A stretch of DNA of 64,000 bases from Gordionus sp. m RMFG-2023. Taxonomy: Eukaryota; Nematomorpha; Gordioida; Chordodea; Parachordodidae. The notes under the pieces were generated by a model. It was not told where the DNA came from and did no database searches. It saw only the letters and a list, made by a program, of their open reading frames with translations. Positions 39,526 to 51,127 of this stretch are shown one piece after another (position 1 is the first letter of the stretch; each line of letters opens with the position of its first letter). A program made the position numbers and the translations under genes. The DNA lies in assembly GCF_954871325.1 (NCBI RefSeq), contig NC_088776.1, forward strand, positions 11,966,052-12,030,051, read 5' to 3'.

Positions 39526-40198
39526 CAGCGTCTACATGAGCGGGAGGGGTAGGTTTGCATCTATTTTTTTTGAGGAGAGTAGGGGGCAGGCGGCTTTAAA
39601 GGGGTAGGATAAATTTTTTTGGAGGTTATCTATTAAATTTGAGATGAAATAGGATAAATTTAAATTTATTGCTGTAGAAATTAATACTCTTATTATAGAA
39701 CTATTATAATACAATTCATCGACCAAATCTATATATTGCAAACAATCATATACATTGTTTTCCAAATTCTACTATACTTTTAAATGTAATTTAAAAGGTT
39801 AAGATATTTTAGCAAGCTCATAATGCTATAATAATGAATTCATTGTAAATAATCGAGGTTTTAATATAATTTATCTAAAAAATAAATCCTTTATATTTAC
39901 AAAATAGATCCTTTATATTTACAAAATAAATCCTTTATATTTACAAAATAAATCCTTTATATTTACAAAATAAATCCTTTATATTTACAAAATAAATCCT
40001 TTATATTTACAAAATAAATCCTTTATATTTACAAAATAAATCCTTTATATTTACAAAATAAATCCTTTATATTTACAAAATAAATCCTTTATATTTACAA
40101 AATATTGATATTTGGCAGGTGGTAAATTTTTTAGGGGGGTAGGCAAAGGTTTTTGAAGGGGGTTTGCATCCAGTGAAAATTCTGTCATGTAGACGATG
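39526..40198. mobile_element. hAT-type element with CAGCGTCTACATGA ends and internal minisatellite, copy 2 (inverted)
   Basis: Begins CAGCGTCTACATGAGCGGG and ends GTCATGTAGACGATG. Flanked by the exact 8-mer GTTATAGG (39518-39525, 40199-40206). In reverse orientation to copy 1, with the same C/G-tract ends and the same inner block (ENNVYDCLQYIDLVDELYYN on the minus strand). The minisatellite at 39880-40105 has about ten 22-bp units, AATAAATCCTTTATATTTAC. 673 bp. The 77-residue open frame is part of this repeat, not a host gene. Confidence 0.92.
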
Positions 40199-40822
40199 GT
40201 TATAGGGTTCAAATTTCAATGCAAAAAAGAAGGTAAGTGTATAAAGTGATTATATTGTACATAAAAATCTAGTGCTATAAAAAAAAGTGAAAATTATAAA
40301 AATTAAATAGAACGGATGATAAGCGAGTTTGAGATATCTGGCCACTCGGCCTAACATTTTATATATTATATTATTATTACTTTAAGAAAAAATGCTGAAC
40401 AAAATAAATATGATTTTAAGTTTGGATCGGTTTGACATAAATTTTTGTTTTGGGCAAGTCTATCATTATATTATCGTTAGAGTCATATACTTACCGAGTT
40501 TTACTAGTCAATAAATATAAAACAATTATAAGCTAGTTATAAACTATAACGAGGACCTTCGATTTGGCTTAGTCAATTCAAAAAATTATAACCATATTAC
40601 GTTCTATCATTTTAAATGGCGTCATCGTTTCTGCAAATTTTTATGATCATGCATAAATTATTTATAAGTCTCAGGCCATTTATCCAATTTTCTACATAAA
40701 AAATATTAAAAAAGATTGTGCCAAGAATAAATAAATAAATATGTTATAAACGATGTATATATTCCCTACCCCTTAAAAATTCTGATATCAATAAACAACT
40801 TATCTTACTTTATAATCGTAAT

Positions 40823-40940
40823 TAGTGTTGCTAAGCAGCTCGATTTGAGCTATATTAAAAGTGGCTAATATTTTATCTAGATAATATTACGCTAGCCTGA
40901 AGACTTTTCACATAGAAGGCACAAAGGTTAGGACATAATA
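40823..40940. mobile_element. Partial MITE of the TAGTGTTGTTAAAC family
   Basis: Left end TAGTGTTGCTAAGCAGCTCG, then body sequence ending near CACAAAGGTTAGGACAT. The right half is absent. Confidence 0.55.
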
Positions 40941-41350
40941 TATAATAACATCAATTTAAACATAAAAGGAAGTAATAAATCGTATATTTTTTGGAACAAA
41001 TTAGAAAGGATGGCTACGAATGTTTGGGTGATATCCCTAATCCCAGGGAGCACAAAAACGACACATTAGGTATATTAATTTTAACAAAAAAAATATTTGG
41101 GTTTTGGACCATATGAATCGTAACTATTACCGCAAACCCTGCAAAATATTTGTCAAGTCCAGAACCCTGGTTTTATATATATCATTTATGCTTATATATC
41201 TATTACTTATGCTTTTTTGTAAAAATAATTTCCAGTTTATAAAATGTGCAGTTTTATATATTACTTAATTGTAATTCGAACACTATTTCTTTTTATTTAT
41301 TAACAATTTTTTTTTTATTAAAAACTAATTTTAAATAAAGATGTACATAC

Positions 41351-41528
41351 AAGGCTGTGTCTTAAACCTGGTATAAAAATTCGCAAAATTAAAAAAAACT
41401 TTCAGAAGTTTTTAAATTTTCAGAAATTATGTATATGACATGTTTTCATTTTTATATTAAAAATAGCTTATTACCTTTTTTTCTTTAAAGTTTACTAATT
41501 ATATTTTTGATAATTAGGACACAGCCTA
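41351..41528. mobile_element. Small MITE with AGGCTGTGTC inverted ends
   Basis: Left AAGGCTGTGTCTTAAACCTGG, right AATTAGGACACAGCCT: about 15-bp inverted ends on a 178-bp non-coding unit. Similar ends occur at 47407 (GGCTGTGTCCAAAA), 52972 and 53381 (GACTGTGTCCAAAAC), so it is a dispersed family. The end sequence is reminiscent of Tc1/mariner-type MITEs but no TA duplication is clear. Confidence 0.6.
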
Positions 41529-42361
41529 AAAAACAAATCACGGATTATATATATATTTTAAACATATTTGGCGTATATAAAGAAAATTTAAAAAAAAATT
41601 AAGGTGAGATTGTACTTGCATTTCTATATGAAATATTGAATAGCATTATTGCTTTGATGAATGCGCATCTAATGGCTTACTTAGGTAGCTTTATTACGAT
41701 GGCCACCTATTTCGCTTAATTCCCTGCCTTATAACGTGATGAATTTAGAATTCCTCATCAAAAAAACCAAGGTTATTGGTGACAAATGGGATAAAATTTA
41801 CAATCGCAATGCCCGCATATTTATTTATTTATTTTCAAGGGTTCGGTTGAACTAATTGAATGGACATTTCTATTGGATCGTGCTGAAAAATCAATGCAAG
41901 TGTAATCACTAGCAAATGGAAGACCAGAAGAATTAGGCTGATATCATAAGGTCTTTCGTTGTTGCTTTAGCATTGATTAAGCTCAAGTGGGATATTAGCT
42001 CTTATTAAGGTTCTTGATATCAGATTATTGATGTTAATGGGTCTTGTGAGGCCTTTTGCAGTGCAAAAGATGGTGCCATTATTCAGAATCTTATTTAAAT
42101 GTTTATATTTTTGTTATTTAAAATATTCATATGATTTTATTAGATTATATAATATATTTTTGTATATATATACTGTATATTAGATTATATATAATACATA
42201 TTATTATTTTTAAATACGTATAGTACATATGTATATTTATACTTATTATTTTCTTTGACAATTATTATTTTTTCTTCATTTATTTCATTCAAACCATATA
42301 TTTTACAAATTTCATTTATATTTTAATTGAAACATTTTAAAAATAAATTTCTAATCATATT

Positions 42362-44845
42362 TTATGGAGGTGTTTCTTGTGGAGTGCGTGGTTTAAGCTT
42401 CGCCTTTAGAGCTGCGGGAGCTTGAGCTCTTCCGCCGATCCCTGGCATAGGTATAGCACCTCTCTGAGGAGGAGGATGTATACTTTGGCCATCGATCATC
42501 AATTTTGTCTTTCCTCTTTTGCTTTTAACCGATTTGGTAGCCAAAGATTTTTCTCCTTTAGTGCGTTTCGACTTTCCCCCCAAACCTTTCCTCTGTGATT
42601 TCGCTTCGATTTTTCTTGATTTCTCTTTCCCGCTTTCCTTTTTTCTACGAAATGAGATAATTTAGTTTTAAAAGATTTTAAAAAGAAATTATTTTAAAAA
42701 ATAAATACTTGTCTTTTGTTGAATCGCTCTTTCCCTTATTAGCATCATTAGATTCATATTCTTCCCCTGATGTATTGGATTTAGGTTGTCTTTTCTTTTT
42801 CTTAACTTTTTTTTTATCCTCCGAACTGCCTTTATCTAATTCAACTGGAGATATTATTTGTGGAGGTGCAATTTGGGGGTTTGTTTTGGGAGCTTTATAT
42901 TTACCGTGGGCATGATCGGGCATATATTTATTTGGTGTATTATATTTTATATTAGGAGGAGAAGGTAAACTAGGAATATCCATGTGCCTAGGAATTCCCG
43001 TATCTGGGCTCGTAATGTTTCGCCGAGAGTGGTCAGTTCTCCTTTCCGTATACCCGTAAACTTTCGTTTCATAATCTCTTTTCTTATCCGGGTATCGATT
43101 GGGTTTATCTCCGGATTTATACCGTAATGCACGTTTCAGGATATCAATGCATTCTTCAAGTTTCGGTATAACTTCTTCGATAAGATTAATAACCTCCTCA
43201 CATCCTTCCCCTCCTCCTCGACCATATGATTTAGGACTCTTTCTGTAAGTTGTTTTAAGATACATATTAGATGTAAAAGAATTTAAATCGTCTGAGTATA
43301 AGGGTCTCCGCTGAGTCTCTTTCTTTTTGTTTAGAAAAATCATTAAGGATTCTAATATATTGGAACTCATTTGCATCTGTTCATCGGGTGACATATTTGG
43401 CTTGCGATGTTTTATGGTTTCCATTTCCTTGAGGATATACGATTTAATGTAAGGGACTAAAGAAGCATCTTCCCGGTTAATAACGTACATTTCTGATCTG
43501 CAATTGGGACACGTAATTTTGTAAAAAAATTGTCCTGATCTCTGTAAAATTTCATCACAATTATAACAACACAAATTTTCTTTGTCATCAATAATAATTA
43601 CAACGTCGAGCATAAAATCCTTAGCATGAAATCCTCGTGAATCATCTGATGAATCAGGTGTCAACTCATGTAGACTGGCCTCGTATTTTAAATCAGGAAG
43701 AGAGCTACCAGATCTTAGCACAGTTTCACTCATTTTTTCAGTTATAGTCCTCTTAAAAGAAGTGGGTATGTTTTCCAGAAGTCCCGTGAAGGAAAAACTA
43801 GGGGCTGGTATCATAGAACCTTGGCCTATGCCCGAGCGAGGTTTTGGTACTATGAAAAACATTTTCCCGTGATCTCGATATCTCATTGATGTATGATACC
43901 TTTTTATAAAATTAAACATTAAATCCAAATTTGTAAAATTAAAATTAGTTTGTAAATTTAATATCAAGGAGATCTTTTTGTAATAAAAAATAAAATATTA
44001 ATATATAATTTTTTACATTATAGTGAGTAATATAATAAATTATACCATCCTGAAACGATTATGAATTCGTGACATTCGGAATAGTCAACCAAAACAGCAC
44101 CGCATATTAAAAGTTCCCTAGTGGTCATTAGTGGAAACCTAACGCATGCCATCAATCTCTTTAAGTGTCGTAATCGATGTGCTTTATCCCTATAAATCCA
44201 AATCCAAGCCGCGTTAAAGACATCCATTTCGGTCAGTATGCATAAGTTATCATCGGATAACAGTGCTATAAGTGAATCAATATCCAAATCTAAAAATGCC
44301 TGAGTACTTACCAAATCTTTAAAATTTAACTCTTTGGTAGTTAAGGGTTCTCCACCAGCCTTATCACGCAGACTTCTTCGCCTGCCAACAAAAGGGACTA
44401 GACCATCTATTTGAAAATCGGCTACCACATTTGATAAAACCCTCGATTCATAATCATCGGTAGATGGTATGTATTCCCCTTTTGAAAAAAAATATAATGA
44501 ATGAACACGTAAAATATTTATCTATTTTAAAAATAAATACATACCTGAATAAAGCCATTGCAACACCTTTTCCATTGACGATTTTGTAATGTACAGGAAT
44601 TGCGGTATATCCAAATCTACTAATATAACTTCGGTGTGTTTTTTATTCAAAAAAATATCCTCAAAAAATCTACTATGGCACCCAACGACCAATTTGTGGC
44701 ACGGAAATTTTCCGCATCTCAACGCTATTACCATATCATTGTATTTGCACAAGCATCGATACCATAGGGTAGACGCGTATTTGCCTATACGAATGAATAG
44801 AGATTCCGATGGGTGTCTCAATATATGAGGCGTTATGATATCCAT
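42362..44845 (-). CDS. BTB-BACK protein with zinc ribbon and Lys-rich tail, four exons
   Basis: Minus-strand exons 44845-44545, 44478-44046, 43899-42709 and 42644-42362, all GT-AG, in frame, 735 residues. BTB/POZ: about residues 30-125 (DMVIALRCGKFPCHKLVVGC, HSRFFEDIF, MEKVLQWLYSGEYIPS). BACK domain: about 150-245 (LVSTQAFLDLDIDSLIALLS, DDNLCILTEMDVFNAAWIWI, IRFPLMTTRELL-like). Then a CxxC...CxxC zinc ribbon (CYNC 356-359, CPNC 375-378), an acidic/Ser region, and a basic tail rich in Lys, Ser and Pro (about 590-735, KKKVKKKKRQPKS) that looks like a nuclear signal. No kelch repeats. BTB-BACK proteins usually recruit cullin-3 ligases; whether this one does is not shown. I do not recognise an orthologue with this order. 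The start ATG 44845 is the first in frame and opens close to the BTB fold. Confidence 0.85.
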
Positions 44846-45530
44846 GTCGTGTTATAAGCTTCTTAAATTTATTATTTAATCAATTTTATTTATTAACAAA
44901 TCATTATTTAACGATATAATATTGGACGTTCATTTTCATTATATTATGTGTTTCACCATGAAATTATTTTAAATATTTCATATTAACAAGAAAGTTTAAT
45001 ATTTATTTTCCTTAAAATATTGTATAACAAGTAAATAAAATGTATGATTGTTGCAATTTTATTTATATAATAAAAAGCAATGCATCTCAAATATAGGAAA
45101 CGGTGAATGTAGATTAATTCAACCCCTAATTAAAAAATATAATTTGCATATCAGCAGTATGTTTTCTCGGGTTCAATGTGTTATTTCAATTTTTTAGCAT
45201 GTTTTGTAAAGTTTAGAAATCTGATTAAATTCGAAATATATTTCATCATGTTTGAATTCCTACCCTATGAATTTTTAGACAATTTTATCATTAACTTTTG
45301 AACTTAATATAATTTATATTAGTTTTCCCATAGATATTTATATAAATTATACAACAAAGGTCAACGGCAAAATTCTTTACAATTCGTAAGATTGGCATTC
45401 TAAACATGCTGGAATACATTTCCGGTAAACAGATTTTTACATTAAAAAAAACATGCTTCAAAAAAATGATTTTAATTTTAAAAAAATTAACATATTACCG
45501 GAAAAAACATATTACCTTTAACATGTACAT
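44846..45530. other. Upstream region of the BTB-BACK gene
   Basis: AT-rich, no gene. Presumably holds the promoter; no element can be named with confidence. Confidence 0.4.
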
Positions 45531-45850
45531 TAGTGATCTGCATCGGACCTAATTTTTCAAGCTCGGCCCGAATTTTAAATATAGAAAAATTTAATTTTTT
45601 TTTATTGTAAAAAAAAATTATACAAATAAAAAATCTTAGCGCCTTGTTTCTTGCAAGAATTTTAAAATATATCAATTTATTTTACAAACTGTAATGATAT
45701 CATATTTAAATATTTAAGCCCGACCCACCCGGCCCAAAATTTAAAAAAATATATTACCAGAACCGACCCTATTAATAATTATTTTTAAAAAATAGACCCG
45801 ACCTGAAACCCGTTCGGGGTACAGTCATGGTCGTGATTTGCAGATCGCTA
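45531..45850. mobile_element. hAT-type element with TAGTGATCTGCATCGG end
   Basis: Left end TAGTGATCTGCATCGGACC, right end TTTGCAGATCGCTA: inverted ends of about 14 bp. Subterminal CGGCCCGAA, CCCGACCCACCCGGCCC and ACCCGTTCGGGGT tracts. 320 bp, same family as 48626-49001. Flanking 8-mers do not match exactly. Confidence 0.7.
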
Positions 45851-47440
45851 ATTACATTACATACAATAAAATTAAAATAATTATGATAAATTTCATATTA
45901 AATTAATTATTTTATTAAATATTTAAGAGTTCATAAAACGGTATCCAATACGTTTTTCTGGTTATCAGCGACACTTTTCACATTTCTATTTAAAGTAGTA
46001 TTGTTGCCATGCATATTTTAAGATAATAAATTTGACCCCCGAAAAAATGGCCTATAAATTTATTTTTAATCTTTTCATTAATTTCGTTAAAACAAAAATA
46101 TGGATTTACAGAAACTATAAAAAAAATTAATTAATTATTTTCGAGGGATATTCATGTTTTTTATAAAAAAAAACAATTATTATTGTTAGAGAGCTTTGAA
46201 ATACATCAAATTCAAAATAATACATTCAAGATAAAGAACTTATTTTTAATGAGATATACTTGCCCATCCTTCTAATATAAATGGAGAAACCTTCTTAAAT
46301 TCTATGGTAAACATGAAAAAAAAGAGGGCATACACTTTGGCAAAATCTCCCCAAATATTTACCGAAGAAATTTCTAATTTAGAGAAAAATGTTATGCATA
46401 ATGCTATCAGCGGAATCAGTTTAAAAAATAAAATTGAGGATTTCTAAATCCAAGCTTTATTTATTTATTAGCAAAATTTGTGTATAATTAAAATTTATGA
46501 TATTCTTTAAATTTTAAAAGTAATTGTGATAATGAATGGGCTTCTTATTGAAGACAGAATAATATTTTCTGGAACAGATTAATCCTTAAAATTTCTATTC
46601 AAAACTATATTTTGTTATATGGGTAAAAAGGATGATTGATTGATGGAAAAAAATAATAAAAATTTCTTGTAAAATATGCTAGAAGTTATTTTAGCAAAGG
46701 TTTTCAACAAAATATTTTTCTGGATCTTTCAATAGATTTTGACTCTCGCAATGGCTGCATTCAAAATAGAGAAAATATTCTCATTTAGGCTTATTTTGAC
46801 AAAAGTTATGCAATTGGTTGTTTATTAAAAGGAGAATTCCATACGTCGTTATCTGAAAGATGAAATGGGTGTAAAAATACGTTGTAAGACGAATATAAGT
46901 CGGTGTGAAGATTTTAACAATCGGTTTTCCAACCTTTTAGGATTCATACTTCCCTCTATCTTAGGGCGCAAGGATAAAATGATAACGGAGTATATCTGAT
47001 AAAACAATGAAGGCAGTGAGAAAACAGTAAATTAAATTACTTTTTTATTTGTCTAAATTATATATATTTATATTATATATCTCTTTTACAATTTTCATTC
47101 TATATATATATATTATTTTTTTATAATTATTTACATATATACAAAAGAAGAATTTTATAAAATTTAAGAAGATTTATTTTAAGGTTAAAGAAAAAGAATT
47201 TAATTTTACATAAAGAAAAAGAAAAGTACGAAAGTAAATTTTTTAAGGTTATAAAATTTTAAAGTAACATGGTTCATTATATATTTAACAATATCAAATT
47301 AAATTGGAACAATGAGGTGTATGCATGCTGACGAATTGCCATAAAAAATCAGTAAGATATAAAAAAAATTACTAAGAAAACTATGAGAAATTTACTAGTG
47401 TTGTTAAGGCTGTGTCCAAAATCTTAAAAGATATAAATAA
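45851..47440. other. Gene-free AT-rich stretch
   Basis: No supported gene. A 48-codon frame at about 46304-46450 (MVNMKKKRAYTLAKSPQIF...) ends at a stop and has no recognised relative. At 47396 a TAGTGTTGTTAAGG terminus is cut short by a GGCTGTGTCC repeat end. Confidence 0.4.
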
Positions 47441-48430
47441 ATTTTTTAAAATAAATAACAAGGTATTTTTCTTGGATGCAGGCCTCCTTGCCTTCGAAAT
47501 TTGGGGATCTTGGCCTAAGATCACCTGCGCCACTCAGCCTTGCTGCCTTTTTAGCCTCAGAATTAAGCTGCCGCTTAATTATTCTATCAATAATAACTCC
47601 ACTGACCCCCACGCCTTAACAATCTGGAAAGAGAATTCCCTTTCTGCTCCAATCCCCACATCATGAAAGCAACATGACTGGGATCTTCCCTTAATTCGCC
47701 ACTCCGTTGAATATCTAATATGGAGTGCTGCGTCTAAGGGATCCCCATAAATTCTTTCACATTTATTATACCCATTTTAGTTGATGAATCCTTAACTGTT
47801 GATCCTTTCTCTCTCCTACAACAACTGCAAGTTCCACAACTTTTACCTTCCTTATCGGGTTACGAATGGTTAGAAACTTTGACCAGCTCAAACTTAGGAC
47901 TCCTCCTATGTCGATTCTCTAAAGGTAGACACTCTCGGCACAGTGCAGTTAACGGTACTATTCTCCGCGCTCTACGCCTAGCTCAAATCCCCGCAACCCT
48001 CGAACCCTGTTGCCTCTCAACTGAAAATTATCCGGCCAGATGGGCTGACCTTAATACCTTGGAGTAATGGAACTCCTTTAGCATGGGATTACACTTGCAT
48101 TGACCGATTCTCTCCCTCTTTTAGTAACAACTCATTCGTGTGAGCGGAAAACTCTAAAATTAACAAATACATTTCCCTAATCAATTGCAATCTTATACCA
48201 ATTGTATCCGACACAACCGGGTTTTTCGACAATCATGCCCTTCTTCAAATCCCTTGGTAAAAAAATTCACGGCATCATTGGTGACCCACAGGAAGGCTTC
48301 TGTCTTTGTCAACGTGCATCTATTTATATATGCAGATCTAATTATACGCCATCCCCGGCTCCCTTTTTTGACCTCCTCCCTCTCAATAATTTATTTTACT
48401 AATTATATACAATTTACATTTTTAATATTT
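47440..48430 (+). pseudogene. Decayed C-terminal part of an R2-like element, copy at 47.4 kb
   Basis: Higher GC than its flanks and scattered protein signatures in shifting frames: GRHSRHSAVNGTILRALRLA (about 47930-47985), LEP, then RPDGLTLIPW (about 48033) followed by WDYTCID (about 48085), then SLGKKIHGIIGDPQEGFCLC and QRASIYICRSN (48250-48345). The pattern H..HS...N, RPD and WD.TC equals the restriction-like endonuclease region of the 12.7-15.6-kb element. Several frame breaks; only the 3' end is present. Confidence 0.72.
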
Positions 48431-48625
48431 TAAAAATACTATTTACACACAAATAAAAAGGATTTTAATAAATAAAAAAAATATTGTTCTAAATCATTTA
48501 TCGTCATTTACAAAAATTTATTTAAAAAAAATAATAGAAATTAATAAATATGAATAAAAGTTTATTTATATATTTTAAAGTTTATTTATATATTTTAATG
48601 AAAACTAATAAGTAATATTAAATAA

Positions 48626-49001
48626 TAGTGATCTGCATCGGGCCTAATTTTTCAAGACCGGCCCGGCCCGAAATTTTTTTATAAAAGTTTTGCCGGCCCG
48701 GCCCGGCTCGAATTTATTTAAATATAGAAATTAATTTTTATAATTACTCAAAATAAAAGACATATGTTATATGTCGTTTAGTTTCATTAAATAAAATCAA
48801 ATATTTTTATTTTACATAAAAAATTGATAAATTTAGATATATTTTAAAAAAATTCCAAAGTCCCGACCCGACCCGGCCCGAATTTTTTTAAAAAATATTA
48901 GGCCCGGCCCGAACCCGATTATTTTAAATAAAATTAGGCCCGAGCCCAGCCCGAAGCCGTTCGGGCCGGGTATGGGCCGGGCCTAACTTTGCAGATCTCT
49001 A
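48626..49001. mobile_element. hAT-type element with TAGTGATCTGC ends and CCCGGCCCG tracts
   Basis: Starts TAGTGATCTGCATCGGGCC and ends CTTTGCAGATCTCTA. Long subterminal tracts of GGCCCGGCCCG and CCGTTCGGGCCGGG are inverted between the ends. 376 bp. No exact target duplication (TTAAATAA, TAATAAAG). Confidence 0.72.
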
Positions 49002-49920
49002 TAATAAAGTATGTTATTTTCCGTATTTTATTCTCGTTTTGTTTTATTTCTTTATTTTTTTTTATGGATGATTTCGGACATGTTTCATAATTTTATTTGC
49101 AAAAATTTATAAATTTTACGTTTATATAATGAAAATAATATTATATTCTTATATATATATTTATATGTCGTATCGGGATATGGAATCATGTGGGATTCGG
49201 AATCCCAACGTGGGGATTCAAGATTCAAGATTCGGGATCTTTTTTTTTAAATATTTTTTTTTAAAATATTTAAAAAATATTCCGAATCCCCATGAAAAAT
49301 AAATAAATAATATAATTACTTTTTCTTCTCTCTTTTTGCGGCTGGCACCATATAATTAAAAGGCCAAAATTAGGGATTTAAAAAGAGAATTTAAAAAAAA
49401 GTTAATAGCATAAAATTAAGGCATATAATGAATGAAAAGGGATGAGGTTAAGACTTTTTTGTTTTAAAAAATATAAAAAAATATATTTATAAAAATCCGA
49501 ATTATTGCAACAATTATTCAATGCAATATGGGATTTCATTGAACATTTAAGCAGGGACCCGAACATTTATAACGGTTCAGTTTGGTTGCGGTTCAGTATA
49601 TAAAAAATTATAATGGTTTATTTTTCTAGATGTAATATTGAGTTAGCCGTTCTTAAAAATCAATTATGAATAAAGGAAAAATACTATGTATCTTTAGGTT
49701 GAGCCAAATAAGGTCAGACTCATTTAGAGATTGTTAAAACTAAATTATTTATAACAACGAACAAATTTTAAGTTGAGATTATCAAAATGTTTTTTTAAAA
49801 AAAGGCTAAGGACCAATATATATTTTTATATAATTTTAATATTTTAGTGTTTTATCATTTTTTTTTAAATTATACCAATATAAATATTATCAAAATAAAA
49901 TTTTAAAAAATAAAACAAAT

Positions 49921-50085
49921 AACAATGGCAATATTTTGAAGTTTTGGAAGCAGGAAAATTTATTTCCTTTTTTGAGAAAATTAGAGAGTAAAATTTTGTC
50001 AGCCTTGGCAAATTCGGCTTCTAGTGAAAGGTTATTTTCTCTAGCCAATCGCCTATTAGAGGAAAGGCGTACACAATTGAAATAA
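49921..50085 (+). pseudogene. hAT transposase C-terminal dimerisation domain remnant
   Basis: One open frame reads WKQENLFPFLRKLESKILSA then LANSASSERLFSLANRLLEE then RRTQLK and stop. The A..ASSER.FS......RR..L pattern is the classic hAT C-terminal (dimerisation) signature. The rest of the transposase is absent or unreadable. Confidence 0.85.
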
Positions 50086-50425
50086 AAAAAAATAGACATT
50101 CTTCTTTTTCTAAGTAAAAATTTGGATTTATAATGTATATTTATTTTTTGTTATTATGGATTATGGAATTAAAGAAATAAATAGAATAAATTCAAAAAAG
50201 TGTAAAAAAATTATAGCATTAAAGTTTTGAAAAATTTAAAAACACCGTGAATTTTCGGGTGTGAAACAAAATATTGCCTTTCGTAAGCGGGCGGGTTCGG
50301 GTTGAAATTTTTTTAGTGGTAAGCGTGAATGAGCGTGAATATTTTCATTGCCACATTTATTTTTTTACATTTAATTTATATTAAAACCATTTTTTCGAGT
50401 ATTTAAATGATTTAAAGCATAAAAG

Positions 50426-50648
50426 TAGTGTTGTTAAACGACTCGTTTTGAGCCGATTTTTAAAAACGGCTAACTCAATACTTAACCTAGAAAAATATTA
50501 TACAAGCCTGAAGATTTTGCTCATAGAAGGAACAAAGGCACATACATATATTGTCGAAATCTCAAGGCTTAGGCTATATTTTTCCGGCTAAAATATTGAG
50601 TTAGTCATTTTTAGAAATCGGCTCAAAACGAGCCGTTTAACAACAATA
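50426..50648. mobile_element. MITE of the TAGTGTTGTTAAAC family with exact 8-bp TSD
   Basis: Starts TAGTGTTGTTAAACGACTCG, ends GAGCCGTTTAACAACAATA, flanked by CATAAAAG on both sides (50418-50425, 50649-50656). 223 bp, nearly foldback over its whole length (GGCTAACTCAATACTTAACC against AAATATTGAGTTAGTC). It entered the space between the two hAT remnants. Best-preserved full-length copy in the window. Confidence 0.92.
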
Positions 50649-50908
50649 CATAAAAGTAATACATATTAAATATCTCTAAAAAATAAAATTTTCTGGTGCC
50701 AGCCAGGCGGCAAAAAAATATAATTTAATTGTTTTTTTAAAAAAAATATTCCGAATCCCCTTAAATATTTTTTTAAAAATTTTTTATTTTTGTTATAAAT
50801 ATCTGAACCATAACCGTAACCGAACCGATATAATTATTTTTTGAAGGAGTAAAAAGAACCTTTATAAAAAACGGTTAAACCGGCTCAATTTTTATATTTT
50901 GGAAATGG

Positions 50909-51127
50909 AAATAATTTGAATATCCAGAATTATATAAACGTGCTCTTATAGTACTGGCGATCCCCGCAACACAAGTTTCTGTAGAAAGGGCTTTTTCGGG
51001 GCTAAAATTTGTGTTATCGTCACAACAAACAAAAAGGAATCCATTTATACTTGAAAATATATTACTTATAAGTTCAAATAATATATTTAGAGTTATTTTA
51101 AATCTTATATATTTTTTTTATATATAA
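50909..51127 (+). pseudogene. Second hAT transposase C-terminal remnant
   Basis: Frame FEYPELYKRALIVLAIPATQ then VSVERAFSGLKFVLSSQQTK and RNPFILENILLISSNN. LAIPATQVSVERAFS is a hallmark of hAT C-termini, and it differs from the 49921 remnant, so two distinct hAT lineages are represented. Confidence 0.85.

Larger units (their letters stand above)
40207..42361. other. Gene-free stretch downstream of the BTB-BACK gene
   Basis: No coding sequence supported. It contains a partial TAGTGTTGCTAAGC MITE (40823-40940) and a small inverted-end repeat (41351-41528), listed separately. 41640-42070 has more mixed composition but no readable frame. Confidence 0.45.

Noticed and set aside
42362-44845. Calling the BTB-BACK gene a kelch-like (KLHL) gene
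   Set aside because: No kelch repeat (no GG...Y...W pattern) follows the BACK domain; a zinc ribbon and basic tail do.
46304-46450. 48-codon frame MVNMKKKRAYTLAKSPQIF
   Set aside because: Too short and isolated; no exon found to join it to, so it is not called as a gene.
49890-50099. Minus-strand 69-codon frame
   Set aside because: It is the antisense shadow of the hAT C-terminal remnant on the + strand.
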